Shown here piece after piece: positions 15,310-25,103 of a stretch of 64,000 nucleotides of DNA; position 1 is the first letter of the stretch; each line of letters starts with the position of its first letter. This stretch comes from an uncultured Roseicyclus sp. (GTDB taxonomy: Bacteria > Pseudomonadota > Alphaproteobacteria > Rhodobacterales > Rhodobacteraceae). Location: assembly GCA_947489665.1 (NCBI GenBank), contig CANLEH010000001.1, forward strand, positions 213,501 to 277,500. Direction: 5' to 3'. The notes beneath the pieces are model-generated. The model saw nothing but the letters and a program-made list of their open reading frames with translations. It had not been told where the DNA came from and made no database searches. The position numbers were made by a program, and so were the translations under genes.

Positions 15310-17439
15310 ATGTTCAACATTGTGAAGAAAGAGATCCAGTGGGGCGAAGAGACGCTGACACTGGAAACGGGCCGTGTGGCTCGGCAGGCCGATGGGTCTG
15401 TGATTGCGACGTTGGGGGAGACCTCCGTCATGGCGAACGTGACGTTCGCGAAGGCGCCGAAGCCGGGAATGGATTTCTTCCCGCTGACGGTCCACTACCA
15501 GGAAAAATACTATGCCGCTGGTAAAGTGCCGGGTGGCTTCTTCAAGCGTGAGGCCCGGCCCACCGAGAAGGAAACACTGACCGCGCGTCTGATCGACCGT
15601 CCGATCCGCCCGCTGTTCGTGCCCGGTTTCAAGAATGAGACGCTGGTGATGTGCACGGTGCTGTCGCATGACCTCGTGAACGACCCGGACATGGTTGCGA
15701 TGATCGCGGCCTCCGCCGCGCTGACGATCTCGGGCGCGCCGTTCCGTGGCCCGATTGCGGGCGCACGGGTTGGTTTCGAGGATGGCGAATACATCCTGAA
15801 CCCGACGGTCGATGACATGCACGACCTGCGCAACAACCCCGAGCAGCGGCTCGACCTGGTTGTGGCGGGCACGAAAGACGCCGTGATGATGGTGGAATCG
15901 GAGGCCTATGAGCTTTCGGAAGCCGAGATGCTGGGTGCTGTGAAATTCGCCCATGAGAGCATTCAGCCGGTCATCGACTGCATCATTGATCTGGCGGAAG
16001 AGGCGGCGAAGGAGCCGTTTGATTTCCAGCCGCCAGATTACAGCGAGTTGTACGAGACGATCCGTGCCGCTGGCGAAGACAAGATGCGCGAAGCCTATGC
16101 GATCCGCGACAAGCAGGAGCGGACGGCAGCGGTTGCGGCTGTGAAGGAGGGCCTGAAGGAGGGTCTGACCGAAGAGCAGCTTGAGGATCCGAACCTGTCG
16201 TCCGCGCTGAAGAAGCTGGAATCGACGGTTCTGCGCTCGGACGTTGTGAAGAACGGTCGCCGGATTGACGGCCGTGCTTTGGACGAGGTGCGCGACATCG
16301 TTTGTGAGACCAAGGTGCTGCCACGGACGCACGGCTCGGCCCTGTTCACCCGGGGTGAGACGCAAGGTCTGGTCGTGACGACGCTGGGTACCGGTGACGA
16401 TGAGCAGTTCATCGACGCGCTGCATGGCAACTTCAAATCCAACTTCCTGCTGCACTACAACTTCCCTCCCTATTCGGTCGGTGAAGCCGGTCGCGTGGGC
16501 CCTCCGGGTCGTCGTGAGATCGGACACGGGAAGCTCGCATGGCGTGCGCTTCAGGCGGTTCTGCCGGCGGCGACGGATTTCCCCTACACGGTGCGTGTGG
16601 TCTCCGAGATCACGGAATCCAACGGCTCGTCGTCGATGGCGTCGGTTTGCGGTGGCTCCCTGTCCATGATGGACGCGGGTGTTCCGCTGAAGGCACCGGT
16701 TGCCGGTGTGGCCATGGGTCTGGTGTTGGAAGAAGACGGCTCCTACGGGATCCTGACCGACATTCTGGGTGACGAAGATCACCTGGGCGACATGGACTTC
16801 AAAGTGGCAGGCACCGAGGCCGGGATCACCTCGCTCCAGATGGACATCAAAGTTGCGGGCATCACACCCGAGATCATGGAAAAGGCGCTGGAGCAGGCGA
16901 AAGCCGGGCGTCTTCATATCCTGGGCGAGATGAACAAGGCGGTCTCTGAGGCCGGTGAGTTCTCTGAGCATGCGCCGCGCATCGAGACGATGCAGATTCC
17001 GACCGACAAGATCCGTGAAGTGATCGGCTCGGGCGGTAAGGTCATTCGCGAGATCGTGGAAGTGTCGGGCGCCAAGGTCGATATCAACGACGAAGGTATC
17101 ATCAAGATCGCATCGCCCAACGGCGACTCGATCAAGAAAGCCTATGACATGATCCACTCGATCGTGGCCGAGCCGGAAGAAGGCAAGGTCTACAAGGGCA
17201 AGGTCGTGAAGATTGTCGATTTCGGCGCCTTCGTGAACTTCTTCGGCAAGCGCGATGGTCTGGTGCACGTGTCCCAGATCGAGAACCGCCGCCTGAACCA
17301 CCCCTCCGACGTCCTGAAAGAGGGCCAGGAAGTGTGGGTCAAGCTGTTGGGCTTCGACGATCGCGGCAAGGTCCGGCTGGCCATGAAGATGGTCAACCAG
17401 GAGACCGGCGAAGAGATGGCCAAGGAAGAGGCTGAGTAA
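15310..17439 (+). CDS. pnp: Polyribonucleotide nucleotidyltransferase (PNPase)
   Basis: A 709-residue phosphorolytic 3-to-5 exoribonuclease. Order: first RNase PH domain (from [31 protein letters not shown]), all-alpha linker, second catalytic RNase PH domain ([21 protein letters not shown], with [19 protein letters not shown] holding the metal Asp residues), KH domain ([12 protein letters not shown] near residue 572) and S1 domain ([21 protein letters not shown]). Full length for the family. It works in mRNA decay and sRNA turnover, often in the degradosome. Confidence 0.97.
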   Translation: MFNIVKKEIQWGEETLTLETGRVARQADGSVIATLGETSVMANVTFAKAPKPGMDFFPLTVHYQEKYYAAGKVPGGFFKREARPTEKETLTARLIDRPIRPLFVPGFKNETLVMCTVLSHDLVNDPDMVAMIAASAALTISGAPFRGPIAGARVGFEDGEYILNPTVDDMHDLRNNPEQRLDLVVAGTKDAVMMVESEAYELSEAEMLGAVKFAHESIQPVIDCIIDLAEEAAKEPFDFQPPDYSELYETIRAAGEDKMREAYAIRDKQERTAAVAAVKEGLKEGLTEEQLEDPNLSSALKKLESTVLRSDVVKNGRRIDGRALDEVRDIVCETKVLPRTHGSALFTRGETQGLVVTTLGTGDDEQFIDALHGNFKSNFLLHYNFPPYSVGEAGRVGPPGRREIGHGKLAWRALQAVLPAATDFPYTVRVVSEITESNGSSSMASVCGGSLSMMDAGVPLKAPVAGVAMGLVLEEDGSYGILTDILGDEDHLGDMDFKVAGTEAGITSLQMDIKVAGITPEIMEKALEQAKAGRLHILGEMNKAVSEAGEFSEHAPRIETMQIPTDKIREVIGSGGKVIREIVEVSGAKVDINDEGIIKIASPNGDSIKKAYDMIHSIVAEPEEGKVYKGKVVKIVDFGAFVNFFGKRDGLVHVSQIENRRLNHPSDVLKEGQEVWVKLLGFDDRGKVRLAMKMVNQETGEEMAKEEAE

Positions 17440-17464
17440 GCCCTTTCTGCCAGTGAATTGGGAG

Positions 17465-17497
17465 AGGCCCTGCGCGTTGCGTGGGGCCTTTTCTTTT
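17465..17497 (+). terminator. Intrinsic terminator of pnp
   Basis: An AGGCCC/GGGCCT stem with a GC-rich apical part is followed by TTTTCTTTT, 26 nt past the stop codon. Confidence 0.85.
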
Positions 17498-17634
17498 GGC
17501 TGCAGACATGAGGCTTGGCTTTGGCCATGAGGCGGAAGACGGGTTCGAGCCCCACTCTGCCGAACGCTGCGGAGTGTGCCAGGTTCAGTTCAGGCGATGA
17601 TGGATCATACGCTTTTTCGCGTTGGTTTTCGGCG

Positions 17635-18039
17635 TCATAGCTCTTTCTGCATATCGATCCGTTTGGAGCCTTCCGGGTAATCAAACTGGGCGAACGTCTC
17701 ATACCCCATACGCCTGTAGAATTCTTCCGCTTGGAAGGAGTACGTGAATAGCATTGCGCGCGTGGCCCCCCGCTTTCGCGCCTCATGCTCAATCGCAATC
17801 AACAGATCTCGCCCGACCCCCTGCCCTCGAAGTGCCTCGTCGACCCATAGACCGCGAACCTCGAGAGCGCCCATGTTGATGATGCCGCGTCCTCCGGCTG
17901 CGATTTTCCCGTCGCGGCGGACAACGCAAGAGTAGCTTCGCCAGTTCCAAGTCGAGTTAGCTGCATTGTACTTCGAGAAATTGGCCGAGTATTCGGCGTA
18001 AACCAAATCGTCGGACTCGACCAATTCGATGGATTGCAT
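17635..18039 (-). CDS. GNAT-family N-acetyltransferase
   Basis: A 134-residue single GNAT domain. The acetyl-CoA motif A reads VRGLWVDEALRGQGVGRDLLIAIEHEARKRG, and motif B contains YSFQAEEFYRRMGYE. It would transfer an acyl group from acyl-CoA to an unidentified amine. Composition is lower in GC than neighbouring genes. Monocistronic by appearance, convergent with pnp. Confidence 0.85.
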   Translation of the reverse strand: MQSIELVESDDLVYAEYSANFSKYNAANSTWNWRSYSCVVRRDGKIAAGGRGIINMGALEVRGLWVDEALRGQGVGRDLLIAIEHEARKRGATRAMLFTYSFQAEEFYRRMGYETFAQFDYPEGSKRIDMQKEL

Positions 18040-18209
18040 GTTGCTGTTGTCCTATTTCAGCGATGTCAAATCGCGTGATTTGGTGGGCCGAGGTTATTGA
18101 AAGGCCGACCGTTGCTCAACATCAGCGGCTGGAGCAATGGCCCCGCATGGCTACCATGGCCGGGACGTCAACCAACCGTGGTGTCTGCTTTCCATCGCAT
18201 CTGTGGATG

Positions 18210-18665
18210 CTATTCCGCGCCCGGGACGCTGGTCCAATCCACATGCTGGGTGCCGCAGAATTGGTAGGCCTGACTGATGCCGTCGCTGATCCGGTCCAGC
18301 CCGTTGGCCTGATTGAAGGCGACCCATTCGTTGAAGATGTCCGCCACGCCGGTAAAGCGGGTGTCGGCAAAGGCGCCTGCGACCTCGACCTCCATATCGA
18401 ATTGCTCGGATTCCATGATGTGCACAACCACGGCCATGTTGCGGGCGACGTCTTGCCGTTCACGGAAGACCGCAACGCTTTGCGCATCATCAGCAAACAC
18501 CACAGCCAGCGATTGGTAGAGCCCGCCGCACAGGACGGGAACGCGGGTCTCGGATGTGGGGTCGGCCGCCTCGAACACACGGTCGAGGAAGGCATCGTCC
18601 GTCTCTTGCGCCGCTGAAGGCAGAGCGGCGAGAGACAGCAGAAGGGCCAGGAAGGGGTATTTCAT
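18210..18665 (-). CDS. Secreted protein of unknown function
   Basis: A 151-residue protein with a clear Sec signal peptide (MKYPFLALLLSLAALPSAAQ). GGAGAG precedes the ATG. The mature part has two Cys (PVLCGGLYQ and AYQFCGTQ) likely to form a disulfide, and is otherwise helical. I do not recognise the family. The 170 nt between its stop and the GNAT start contain a CAAATC-GCGT-GATTTG dyad near 18066 and no gene. Confidence 0.75.
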   Translation of the reverse strand: MKYPFLALLLSLAALPSAAQETDDAFLDRVFEAADPTSETRVPVLCGGLYQSLAVVFADDAQSVAVFRERQDVARNMAVVVHIMESEQFDMEVEVAGAFADTRFTGVADIFNEWVAFNQANGLDRISDGISQAYQFCGTQHVDWTSVPGAE

Positions 18666-18926
18666 CTAAACTCTCCAATAGGGTCAGAGGGATAGAAGCA
18701 AAGTGCGGCCATGGCGCACAAGGAGGGGGAACCTGACCCCGGATTGGTGCGTTTCCCCCAAGAATCGCTTCCAATTGCACCTGTTTGGGCCCATAGGCAG
18801 GTTTCCCTTACGCAGAAGTGACCGGAATCGGCGGACAAGGGACTTGTCCACAGGCCCGTCAATGCAAACAATAGGGCGACGATTCTACGTAACGTAAGCT
18901 GCCAGACGACCGATAAGGACGAGACC

Positions 18927-19550
18927 ATGTTAACCCGCCGCCATTTCATTATCACCACGACGACGCTGTTTTCCGGCGCAATCGCGACGCCTGTTTTGGC
19001 GCAAGATGGCGTGGAGCTTGGCATTGACGAAGCGCCCGATCAGGGGCCGACCGCCGGTGCCAACAACCCTTGGGGCCTGCACCCGCGGTTCATGCCGCAG
19101 CGTGTGCAAGCCAATGCGGGCCTGACGCCCGGTGACATCCACGTCGATCCGACTGCGCGCTACCTCTACCACATTGAGGAAGGTGGCACCGCGATGCGCT
19201 ATGGCGTGGCCGTGGGCCGCGCGGGCCTTTACCAGGCCGGGCGTTTCCGGATTGGCCGGACGGCGGAATGGCCGTCCTGGACACCGACCGCCAACATGAT
19301 CGCGCGTGAGCCGCATATCTACGCGCAGTATGCCGGTGGTGTGCCGGGTGGCCCTGACAACCCGTTGGGTGCACGTGCGCTGTACCTCTATTCCGGAAGC
19401 CGCGATACCTATCTGCGCATCCACGGCACGCCGCAGCCCTGGTCGATCGGCACCTCGGCCTCATCTGGCTGTGTGCGCCTGGTCAACGACCATGTGATCC
19501 AGCTGGAGGCCAATGTGCGCGTTGGCGCAACGGCGGTTCTGCACAGCTGA
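18927..19550 (+). CDS. L,D-transpeptidase (YkuD family)
   Basis: A 207-residue exported enzyme with a Tat-like signal (MLTRRHFIITTTTLFSGAIATPVLA). The catalytic site is complete: His166 in RIHGTPQPWSIGTSASSGCVRL and Cys182 in SSGCVR. These enzymes form 3-3 peptidoglycan cross-links or attach proteins to peptidoglycan in the periplasm. It is monocistronic with its own terminator. The 261 nt upstream hold no gene. Confidence 0.92.
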   Translation: MLTRRHFIITTTTLFSGAIATPVLAQDGVELGIDEAPDQGPTAGANNPWGLHPRFMPQRVQANAGLTPGDIHVDPTARYLYHIEEGGTAMRYGVAVGRAGLYQAGRFRIGRTAEWPSWTPTANMIAREPHIYAQYAGGVPGGPDNPLGARALYLYSGSRDTYLRIHGTPQPWSIGTSASSGCVRLVNDHVIQLEANVRVGATAVLHS

Positions 19551-19571
19551 TCCGACAGGCAGTTCGAACGC

Positions 19572-19606
19572 AAAAGCCCCGACCGATTGGCCGGGGCTTT
19601 TCTTTT
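19572..19606 (+). terminator. Intrinsic terminator of the L,D-transpeptidase gene
   Basis: AAAAGCCCCG (19572-19581) pairs perfectly with CGGGGCTTTT (19592-19601), followed by further T residues. The A-rich left arm makes it usable in both directions. Confidence 0.9.
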
Positions 19607-19721
19607 GCGGCAGACCAAGTTTGCGCCCGCTGACGCGGTCGCCCAATGCGAGGGGCGCTGCCCCTCGCGCTCCCCGAGGTATTTCAAACCAGTGGAAGAC
19701 GGGCGCGGGCCATTCGATTGT

Positions 19722-20375
19722 TCACCCTGGCAGTTTTGCCATGCGCAGATAGGGCAGTTTCTTGTCGATGGAGCCGTATTTGGCGATGGCATCCTCGTCG
19801 GACACGGCCACGGGGACCACGACATCTTCGCCCGGCACCCAGTTGGCGGGGGTGGCGATATTTTCCTTGGCCGCAGTTTGCAGGCCATCGAGCGCGCGCA
19901 GGACCTCGGCGAAGTTGCGGCCCACGTTCATCGGGTACGTCATGGTCAGCTTCAGCTTCTTGTCCGGCCCGATGATGAAGACGGAGCGCACGGTGGCGGT
20001 GTCGTTGGGTGTGCGGTTTTCCGGCAGGGCGGTTTCGGCGGGAAGCATGTCGAACGCCTCAGAAATTGCCAGATCGGTGTCGGCGGCGATGGGGAAGCCT
20101 GCTTTGGCGCCGCCAACGGCTTCGATATCGCCTTTCCATTTCACGTGATCCTCGACGCCATCGACGGAGACGCCGAGCACCTTGGTGTTCCGTGCGGCCC
20201 ATTCATCGGCCAGCTGTGCCACGGCGCCGAATTCGGTGGTGCAGACCGGCGTGAAATCCTTGGGGTGCGAGAACAGGATCATCCAGCTGTCGCCGATGTA
20301 ATCATGCAGGGTCATCGTGCCCTGATCGGTTGTTACGGTGAGGTTCGGGATTTCGTCGTTAATGCGCAGGCCCAT
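19722..20375 (-). CDS. 1-Cys peroxiredoxin (PRDX6-like)
   Basis: A 217-residue protein with SHPKDFTPVCTTEFG holding peroxidatic Cys45, and the long C-terminal region typical of the 1-Cys (Prx6) group (NWVPGEDVVVPVAVSDEDA). Cys45 is the only cysteine, so an external thiol must recycle it. It reduces peroxides in the cytoplasm. I start at 20375 (MGLRINDEIPNLTV) with AGGAGAG-like sequence upstream; extra upstream codons are non-conserved in character. Divergent from the aldehyde dehydrogenase. Confidence 0.93.
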   Translation of the reverse strand: MGLRINDEIPNLTVTTDQGTMTLHDYIGDSWMILFSHPKDFTPVCTTEFGAVAQLADEWAARNTKVLGVSVDGVEDHVKWKGDIEAVGGAKAGFPIAADTDLAISEAFDMLPAETALPENRTPNDTATVRSVFIIGPDKKLKLTMTYPMNVGRNFAEVLRALDGLQTAAKENIATPANWVPGEDVVVPVAVSDEDAIAKYGSIDKKLPYLRMAKLPG

Positions 20376-20508
20376 GGGAAAGCTCCTCTCTCGCGTGCAG
20401 GTGAGTCCCGGGTGACCATAGGCGTTGACGTGGCCCGCGTGAAGCGGGCTTGCGCCGCCGTTCAAGCCCTGTCACGGTCCCGCGCGAAATCTGCTTCGGG
20501 AGGCGGTC

Positions 20509-21942
20509 ATGGACAACGCTAAGAACTTCTACATTGACGGCAAATGGGTGGCCCCGGCCAAGGCCCGTGACTTTGACGTAATCGACCCCTCGACCGAGGA
20601 AGTCGGCGCGGTGATCTCGCTTGGCGATCAGGCGGACACGGATGCGGCGGTGGCCGCCGCCAAGCGCGCGTTCGAGACCTGGGGCTGGAGTGATCCGGCG
20701 GAGCGAATTGCCTTGGCCGAGAAGCTGTTGGAGATCTACAAGGCGCGGTCTGAAGAGATGGCACAGGCCATCAGCCTTGAGATGGGCGCGCCGCTAGATC
20801 TTGCGCGGGCGCAGCAGGTGGGCGCGGGATCGTGGCACCTGGAAGGGTTCATCAATGCCGCCAAGGACTTCGTCTGGGATCATCCGTTGGGGGATTGGGC
20901 CCCGAATGAGCGGACGGTCTACGAGCCGATTGGCGTCTGTGCGCTGATCACGCCGTGGAACTGGCCGATGAACCAGATCGTGTTGAAGGTTGTGCCCGCG
21001 TTGCTGGCGGGGTGCACGATGGTGTTGAAACCGTCGGAGATTGCGCCGCTGTCGGGGATCCTGTTCAGCGAGTTTATGGACGAAGCGGGTGTGCCTGCGG
21101 GTGTCTACAACATGGTGAACGGTGATGGGGCGGGCGTGGGTTCGCAGCTTTCGGCCCACAAGGATGTGGATATGGTGAGCTTCACCGGATCGACACGGGC
21201 CGGGCGGCTGATCTCGAAGGCTGGGGCAGATACGATCAAGCGCGTGTCGCTGGAGCTTGGCGGGAAGGGCGCGAATATCATCTTCGCCGATGCCCATGAA
21301 AAGGCGGTCAAGAACGGCGTGATCCGCTGTTTCCGCAACACCGGGCAGAGCTGTAATGCGCCGACGCGGATGCTGGTGGAGCGCTCTCGGTATGAGCAGG
21401 CCGTGGAAGAGGCGACCGCGGCGGCGCAAAGCGTGACGGTTGGACCGGCGAATGAGGAGGGGCGGCATATTGGGCCGGCCGTGTCCGAGCTGCAATTCAA
21501 CAAGATTCAGGACCTGATCCAGGTGGGGATTGATGAGGGTGCCAAGCTGATGGCCGGTGGAACGGGTCGGCCCGAGAACCTCAATCGGGGCTACTATATC
21601 CGGCCTACGGTCTTTGCCGATGTGACGCCGGACATGACGATCTACCGCGAGGAGATTTTTGGGCCGGTTCTGGCGATCATGCCGTTTGATGATGAGGATC
21701 ACGCGGTGGCGATTGCCAATGACACCGATTACGGGCTGACGAATTACGTGCAGACCGGCGACCAGGAAAAGCTGCGCCGCGTGGCGCGGCGGCTGCGGTC
21801 GGGCATGGTTGAGGGCAATTCCCAAGGGTTTGCGATGGGTTCTCCGTTCGGGGGCTACAAGCAATCGGGCAACGGGCGCGAAGGCGGGCGGTTTGGCCTG
21901 CATGAATTCCTGGAGACCAAGGCTGTGTCCGGCTGGGGCTGA
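20509..21942 (+). CDS. Aldehyde dehydrogenase, NAD(P)+-dependent
   Basis: A 477-residue protein with the full ALDH fold. TPWNWPMNQIVLKVVPALLAGCTMVLKPSE binds the cofactor, SFTGSTRAG is the Rossmann turn, Glu249 in SLELGGKGANIIF is the general base and Cys282 in NTGQSCNAPTRM the nucleophile. It oxidises an aldehyde to the acid; the substrate is not clear from sequence. Stand-alone gene. The 131 nt after it end in a terminator shared with the convergent porin gene. Confidence 0.92.
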   Translation: MDNAKNFYIDGKWVAPAKARDFDVIDPSTEEVGAVISLGDQADTDAAVAAAKRAFETWGWSDPAERIALAEKLLEIYKARSEEMAQAISLEMGAPLDLARAQQVGAGSWHLEGFINAAKDFVWDHPLGDWAPNERTVYEPIGVCALITPWNWPMNQIVLKVVPALLAGCTMVLKPSEIAPLSGILFSEFMDEAGVPAGVYNMVNGDGAGVGSQLSAHKDVDMVSFTGSTRAGRLISKAGADTIKRVSLELGGKGANIIFADAHEKAVKNGVIRCFRNTGQSCNAPTRMLVERSRYEQAVEEATAAAQSVTVGPANEEGRHIGPAVSELQFNKIQDLIQVGIDEGAKLMAGGTGRPENLNRGYYIRPTVFADVTPDMTIYREEIFGPVLAIMPFDDEDHAVAIANDTDYGLTNYVQTGDQEKLRRVARRLRSGMVEGNSQGFAMGSPFGGYKQSGNGREGGRFGLHEFLETKAVSGWG

Positions 21943-22021
21943 GCGGAGCCTGACGGGGGAGGCGCTGGCCTGGCGGCCTCGCCCCTCCCACCGTCCCGCA
22001 ATATTGAATTCACCAACAAGC

Positions 22022-22052
22022 AAAAAAAGGCGGGCACGATGGCCCGCCTTAT
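22022..22052 (-). terminator. Intrinsic terminator of the porin gene
   Basis: On the minus strand AAGGCGGGC pairs with GCCCGCCTT, followed by TTTTTTTG. The plus-strand reading (GCCCGCCTTATCTT) may also serve the aldehyde dehydrogenase gene. Confidence 0.85.
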
Positions 22053-22073
22053 CTTGATTGGCTTGCGGTCAGG

Positions 22074-23123
22074 TCAGAACGAGAAGCTCAGGCCAAAGGA
22101 ATATTGCTCGATGTCGACAAACGGGCCCGCGCCGATATCGGATTCCGACGAGCTGTATCCGGCCAGCAATGACGCGCCGCCGCCAAGATCGTAGCCCGCA
22201 CTCAGGCCGTATCCTTGCACATCAAAGAACGTTCCGGGAAATCCGAAGAGATCCACTTCGAATTGGCCGTAATTGGCATGGAAACTGAAATCACCGCTCG
22301 TCAGGCCGAACCCGATCGCGTGGTGATAGGCTTCAAATGGGAACCCGACGATGCGTGTGGCTTGAACGCCAACGCCGATCGAGTCGATTGCGCTGCCTTG
22401 CAAGGTCCAGACGGCGGCCAGGCTGCCGCCGAATTCCTCTGCGTCAATGAACACTTGGCCGTACAGGTTTGACCCGTCGAATTCAAACGTTTGCGCAGAG
22501 ATCTCTGACCGGCCCTGGTAACCGATACCGGCCCGAATGTTCAGGTTGTCGTAGTCACGTTCATAGCTGAGGCCGATGCCGTAGATCGGGTCGGATGTGC
22601 CGCCGGCAGGATCGTCGTCCATTTCCACCGACAACTGCCCGGTAAAGGAGTCGAACGTATAGCTGAAGCGCGCGATCTGGCCGTCATGCGTGCCATCAAG
22701 GTAGGAACCGCGATAGCCCCAATGGCTGGTCGATTCGTCATTGATGGACCCGGGGTTGAGGATATTGCCAGCCTCGGTCAAAGCGGCGTCGAGCGCGCCG
22801 TCGGTATCGCCAAGAAAGAAGGCACTGTTTCCAGACTGAATGAAGACAGTGACGCCACCGTCATCTTCGCCAACGGCTTCTGCATCTTCATCAAGGTCGA
22901 TGGCGGCCCCGAAAACGATCCCGTTGTCGCTTTCGCCGGACATCGTGAAGGTCACATCGATGTCCTGATGAAATTGCAAAGGTCGATCAAGAAAGGTGGT
23001 TCCGGAAACGCTTGCGCGACCACCGGACACGCCCATTTCGGCGCTGCCGGTCAAGGCGATATCTGCGGCCGCGACGCCGGCTGTGGCACACAAAACGGTG
23101 GTTGAAAAAAGGATTGTACGCAT
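22074..23123 (-). CDS. Outer-membrane porin
   Basis: A 349-residue protein with a signal peptide (MRTILFSTTVLCATAGVAAA) and then DIALTGSAEMGVSGG, the usual start of a Rhodobacteraceae general porin. It has alternating beta-strand segments, aromatic girdle residues and a terminal Phe (YSFGLSFSF), the BAM recognition signal. It would form a diffusion channel for small solutes. It is acidic in the extracellular loops (DLDEDAEAVGEDDGG). Single gene with its own terminator. Confidence 0.9.
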   Translation of the reverse strand: MRTILFSTTVLCATAGVAAADIALTGSAEMGVSGGRASVSGTTFLDRPLQFHQDIDVTFTMSGESDNGIVFGAAIDLDEDAEAVGEDDGGVTVFIQSGNSAFFLGDTDGALDAALTEAGNILNPGSINDESTSHWGYRGSYLDGTHDGQIARFSYTFDSFTGQLSVEMDDDPAGGTSDPIYGIGLSYERDYDNLNIRAGIGYQGRSEISAQTFEFDGSNLYGQVFIDAEEFGGSLAAVWTLQGSAIDSIGVGVQATRIVGFPFEAYHHAIGFGLTSGDFSFHANYGQFEVDLFGFPGTFFDVQGYGLSAGYDLGGGASLLAGYSSSESDIGAGPFVDIEQYSFGLSFSF

Positions 23124-23242
23124 TTCGGTCCCTCGAACAGCGCTGAATTTTGGTGATTTGACGGTTACGGAGGGTGCATTTCAATCGGCGCCGAACAGAA
23201 TTGGGCGTGCAGTGTTGCAATCCTGCCGCCTTGTTTTGTTGC

Positions 23243-23896
23243 CTAAAACGGAACCGGAGCCCGAAAAGTCATTCCAATTCCGCCATTTGGATGACGCAGC
23301 TTCAAGCTTTCGGCGTGGAGCATCAGGCGGGGGAAATCGCGCGCTGCGCCGGTGGCATAGAAGGGGTCGCCGAGAATCGGGTGGCCAATCTCGCGCATGT
23401 GGACGCGGAGTTGGTGGGAGCGGCCGGTTTTGGGAAACAGACGCATGCGGGTGGTGCCGTCTTCGATCTTCAGGCGTCGCCAGTCGGTTTCAGCGGGTTT
23501 GCCTGTCTCATAGTTCACGTGCTGCAGCGGGCGGTTGGGCCAGTCGACAATCAGGGGCAGGTCGATATGGCCCTGTTTTTCGGCCACATCGCCCCAGACG
23601 CGGGCGACATAGGTTTTCTTCATGTGCCGTTTCTCGAATTGCAGGCCGAGATGGCGCTGCGCAGCGGGTGTGCGGGCGAAGACCATGATGCCGGAGGTGT
23701 TCATGTCGAGTCTGTGGACGAGAAGCGCCTCGGGGAATGCCACCTGCAGGCGGGCGATCAGGCAATCGGCGAGGTGGTCACCTTTGCCGGGTACGCTGAG
23801 CAGGCCCGCGGGTTTGTTCACGAGGATCAACTCATGATCTTCGTGAATGATGTCGAGGGGCGTGTCTGGGGGGGCGTAGACGAAGGCGTCTGACAT
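23243..23896 (-). CDS. RluA-family pseudouridine synthase
   Basis: A 217-residue protein, the size of E. coli RluA, lacking an S4 domain. Motifs: VNKPAGLLSVPG, the catalytic LVHRLDMNTSGIMVFART with nucleophile Asp, KTYVARVWG and PKTGRSHQLRVHMREIGHPILGDPFY. It probably isomerises a uridine in 23S rRNA and/or tRNA. The exact target needs a phylogeny, so I give no symbol. Ends the minus-strand run that begins with the methyltransferase. Confidence 0.88.
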   Translation of the reverse strand: MSDAFVYAPPDTPLDIIHEDHELILVNKPAGLLSVPGKGDHLADCLIARLQVAFPEALLVHRLDMNTSGIMVFARTPAAQRHLGLQFEKRHMKKTYVARVWGDVAEKQGHIDLPLIVDWPNRPLQHVNYETGKPAETDWRRLKIEDGTTRMRLFPKTGRSHQLRVHMREIGHPILGDPFYATGAARDFPRLMLHAESLKLRHPNGGIGMTFRAPVPF

Positions 23897-23906
23897 CGGC
23901 TTCGGC

Positions 23907-24173
23907 TCAGCCCGATGCGTTGAGGATGTTCATCACATTCATGGCGATCAGGACGAAGGTGAGAAAGAACAGCGTCTTGCGTTCCTGTTTGTCTTCTTCG
24001 CTGGTCAGCCAGTATTTCAGCTGCGCCATGAAGCCGCCAGTGGACGGGAAGGCGCCGCCGGTCTGATCTTCGTTGCGGCGGCGGAATTTGAACAGGACGG
24101 AATACATCATGAAGGCCCAGGCGATGAAGACGAGCGCCTGCAGGATAAGGCGGATAATGGCGCCGGTGGTCAT
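23907..24173 (-). CDS. Small two-helix membrane protein
   Basis: An 88-residue protein starting at MTTGAIIRL (24173), where ATGA overlaps the stop of the upstream membrane protein. Hydrophobic segments lie at about residues 5-27 and 65-84, with a charged middle (KFRRRNEDQTGG, TSEEDKQERK). Family not recognised. Tight linkage to the next gene suggests that the two work together. Confidence 0.7.
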   Translation of the reverse strand: MTTGAIIRLILQALVFIAWAFMMYSVLFKFRRRNEDQTGGAFPSTGGFMAQLKYWLTSEEDKQERKTLFFLTFVLIAMNVMNILNASG

Positions 24174-24373
24174 TCTTGCGGGTCCTTCCAAAGCTGCCAT
24201 GCGGACCAGAGAGCTGAGCCGCCGAAGAAGGCCCCGCCGATGATCACGATTTCAAGCGAGGCGATACCAAAGATGCCAGTGCGCGCAAAGCCCCCGATCA
24301 GGAAGGCCAGCCCTGCGAGGCTGGCGATGAGGCGGAATTTCAGCTCGCCACGGGAGGGGCCGAAGCGGTTCAC
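24170..24373 (-). CDS. Small membrane protein
   Basis: A 67-residue protein with two hydrophobic segments (LIASLAGLAFLIGGFA and IVIIGGAFFGGSALWSAW) and a basic N-terminus. It overlaps the methyltransferase stop and the following gene by ATGA-type junctions, so methyltransferase and both membrane proteins form one translationally coupled unit. Function unknown. Confidence 0.7.
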   Translation of the reverse strand: MNRFGPSRGELKFRLIASLAGLAFLIGGFARTGIFGIASLEIVIIGGAFFGGSALWSAWQLWKDPQE

Positions 24374-25086
24374 GCGGCCGCTTTGACGGCGTGGATGTAC
24401 CAGCCCGGGGCAGACGACCAGACGGTTTCGCCGCGCCGCCCGGAATAGTGCGATGCGCCTTTGAAGCGCGCGCGGGCCTCAAGGATGTCAAAGGTGGCGG
24501 CGATGGTTTCGACAAGTCCACGGATGGCCTTGTCGCCGCGTCCCTTGACGGTCAGCGCCGATGTGCGGCGCCCGAAGACGAGGGGCAGAAGGCTGGCTTG
24601 TGCATAGCCAAGCTTCTGTAAGGTGGCGAACCACCAGCTTGGCGTGTGGCGGTGGAAGTCATCGGGGTGGCCGTGGACCGGGTAGATCCAGGGTACGATG
24701 ATATGACAGCTTCCGCCTGGCTTCAGAACGCGGGTCACTTCGGTCAGCGATCCGACATCGTCCTGGATATGTTCGAATACGTTGAAGCTTGTCACCGCGT
24801 CGAAGCGGTTATCCGCGTAGGGCAGAGGCGCGCCGACTTCGACCAGGTCGGTTGGTTTGAATTCCTGCGAGATGTTCACGGATCGAACCGTCGGCCCGTC
24901 CGGCAGGAGGGCGCTGTAGCTGGTCGTCTCACCGCCGCCGAAATCCAGCACCTCCCCGGTGAGGTGGAGGTTGGAGATCAGCTCATGCTCCATCCGGCGC
25001 AGCATGGTCCGTTTCGCGCCATACGCCCGCAGACTGCGGAAGCGCGCGAAACTGGGCAACGGGGGGTTGCTGAGTTCGAATGTCAT
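24370..25086 (-). CDS. Class I SAM-dependent methyltransferase
   Basis: A 238-residue protein. Motif I is GEVLDFGGGETTSYSALL, the acidic/post motifs are FDAVTSFNVFEHIQDDVGSLTEVTRVLKPGG (Methyltransf_11 style), and HIIVPWIYPVHGHPDDFHRHTP resembles methyltransferases acting on surface glycans or lipids. Substrate unknown. It follows chrR after a strong hairpin and heads the coupled run with two small membrane proteins. Confidence 0.82.
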   Translation of the reverse strand: MTFELSNPPLPSFARFRSLRAYGAKRTMLRRMEHELISNLHLTGEVLDFGGGETTSYSALLPDGPTVRSVNISQEFKPTDLVEVGAPLPYADNRFDAVTSFNVFEHIQDDVGSLTEVTRVLKPGGSCHIIVPWIYPVHGHPDDFHRHTPSWWFATLQKLGYAQASLLPLVFGRRTSALTVKGRGDKAIRGLVETIAATFDILEARARFKGASHYSGRRGETVWSSAPGWYIHAVKAAA

Positions 25087-25103
25087 GGGGCCGCCCTTGA
25101 GTT

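Noticed and set aside
15142..17301. 719-codon minus-strand open frame opposite pnp
   Set aside because: His/Arg-rich antisense artefact of high-GC coding; the plus strand encodes full-length PNPase.
17537..17565. GGGTTCGAGCCC followed by an acceptor-like stretch resembling the 3-prime end of a tRNA after pnp
   Set aside because: Only three base pairs of the T-stem form, and no anticodon or D-arm is present upstream; at best a decayed fragment, more likely chance.
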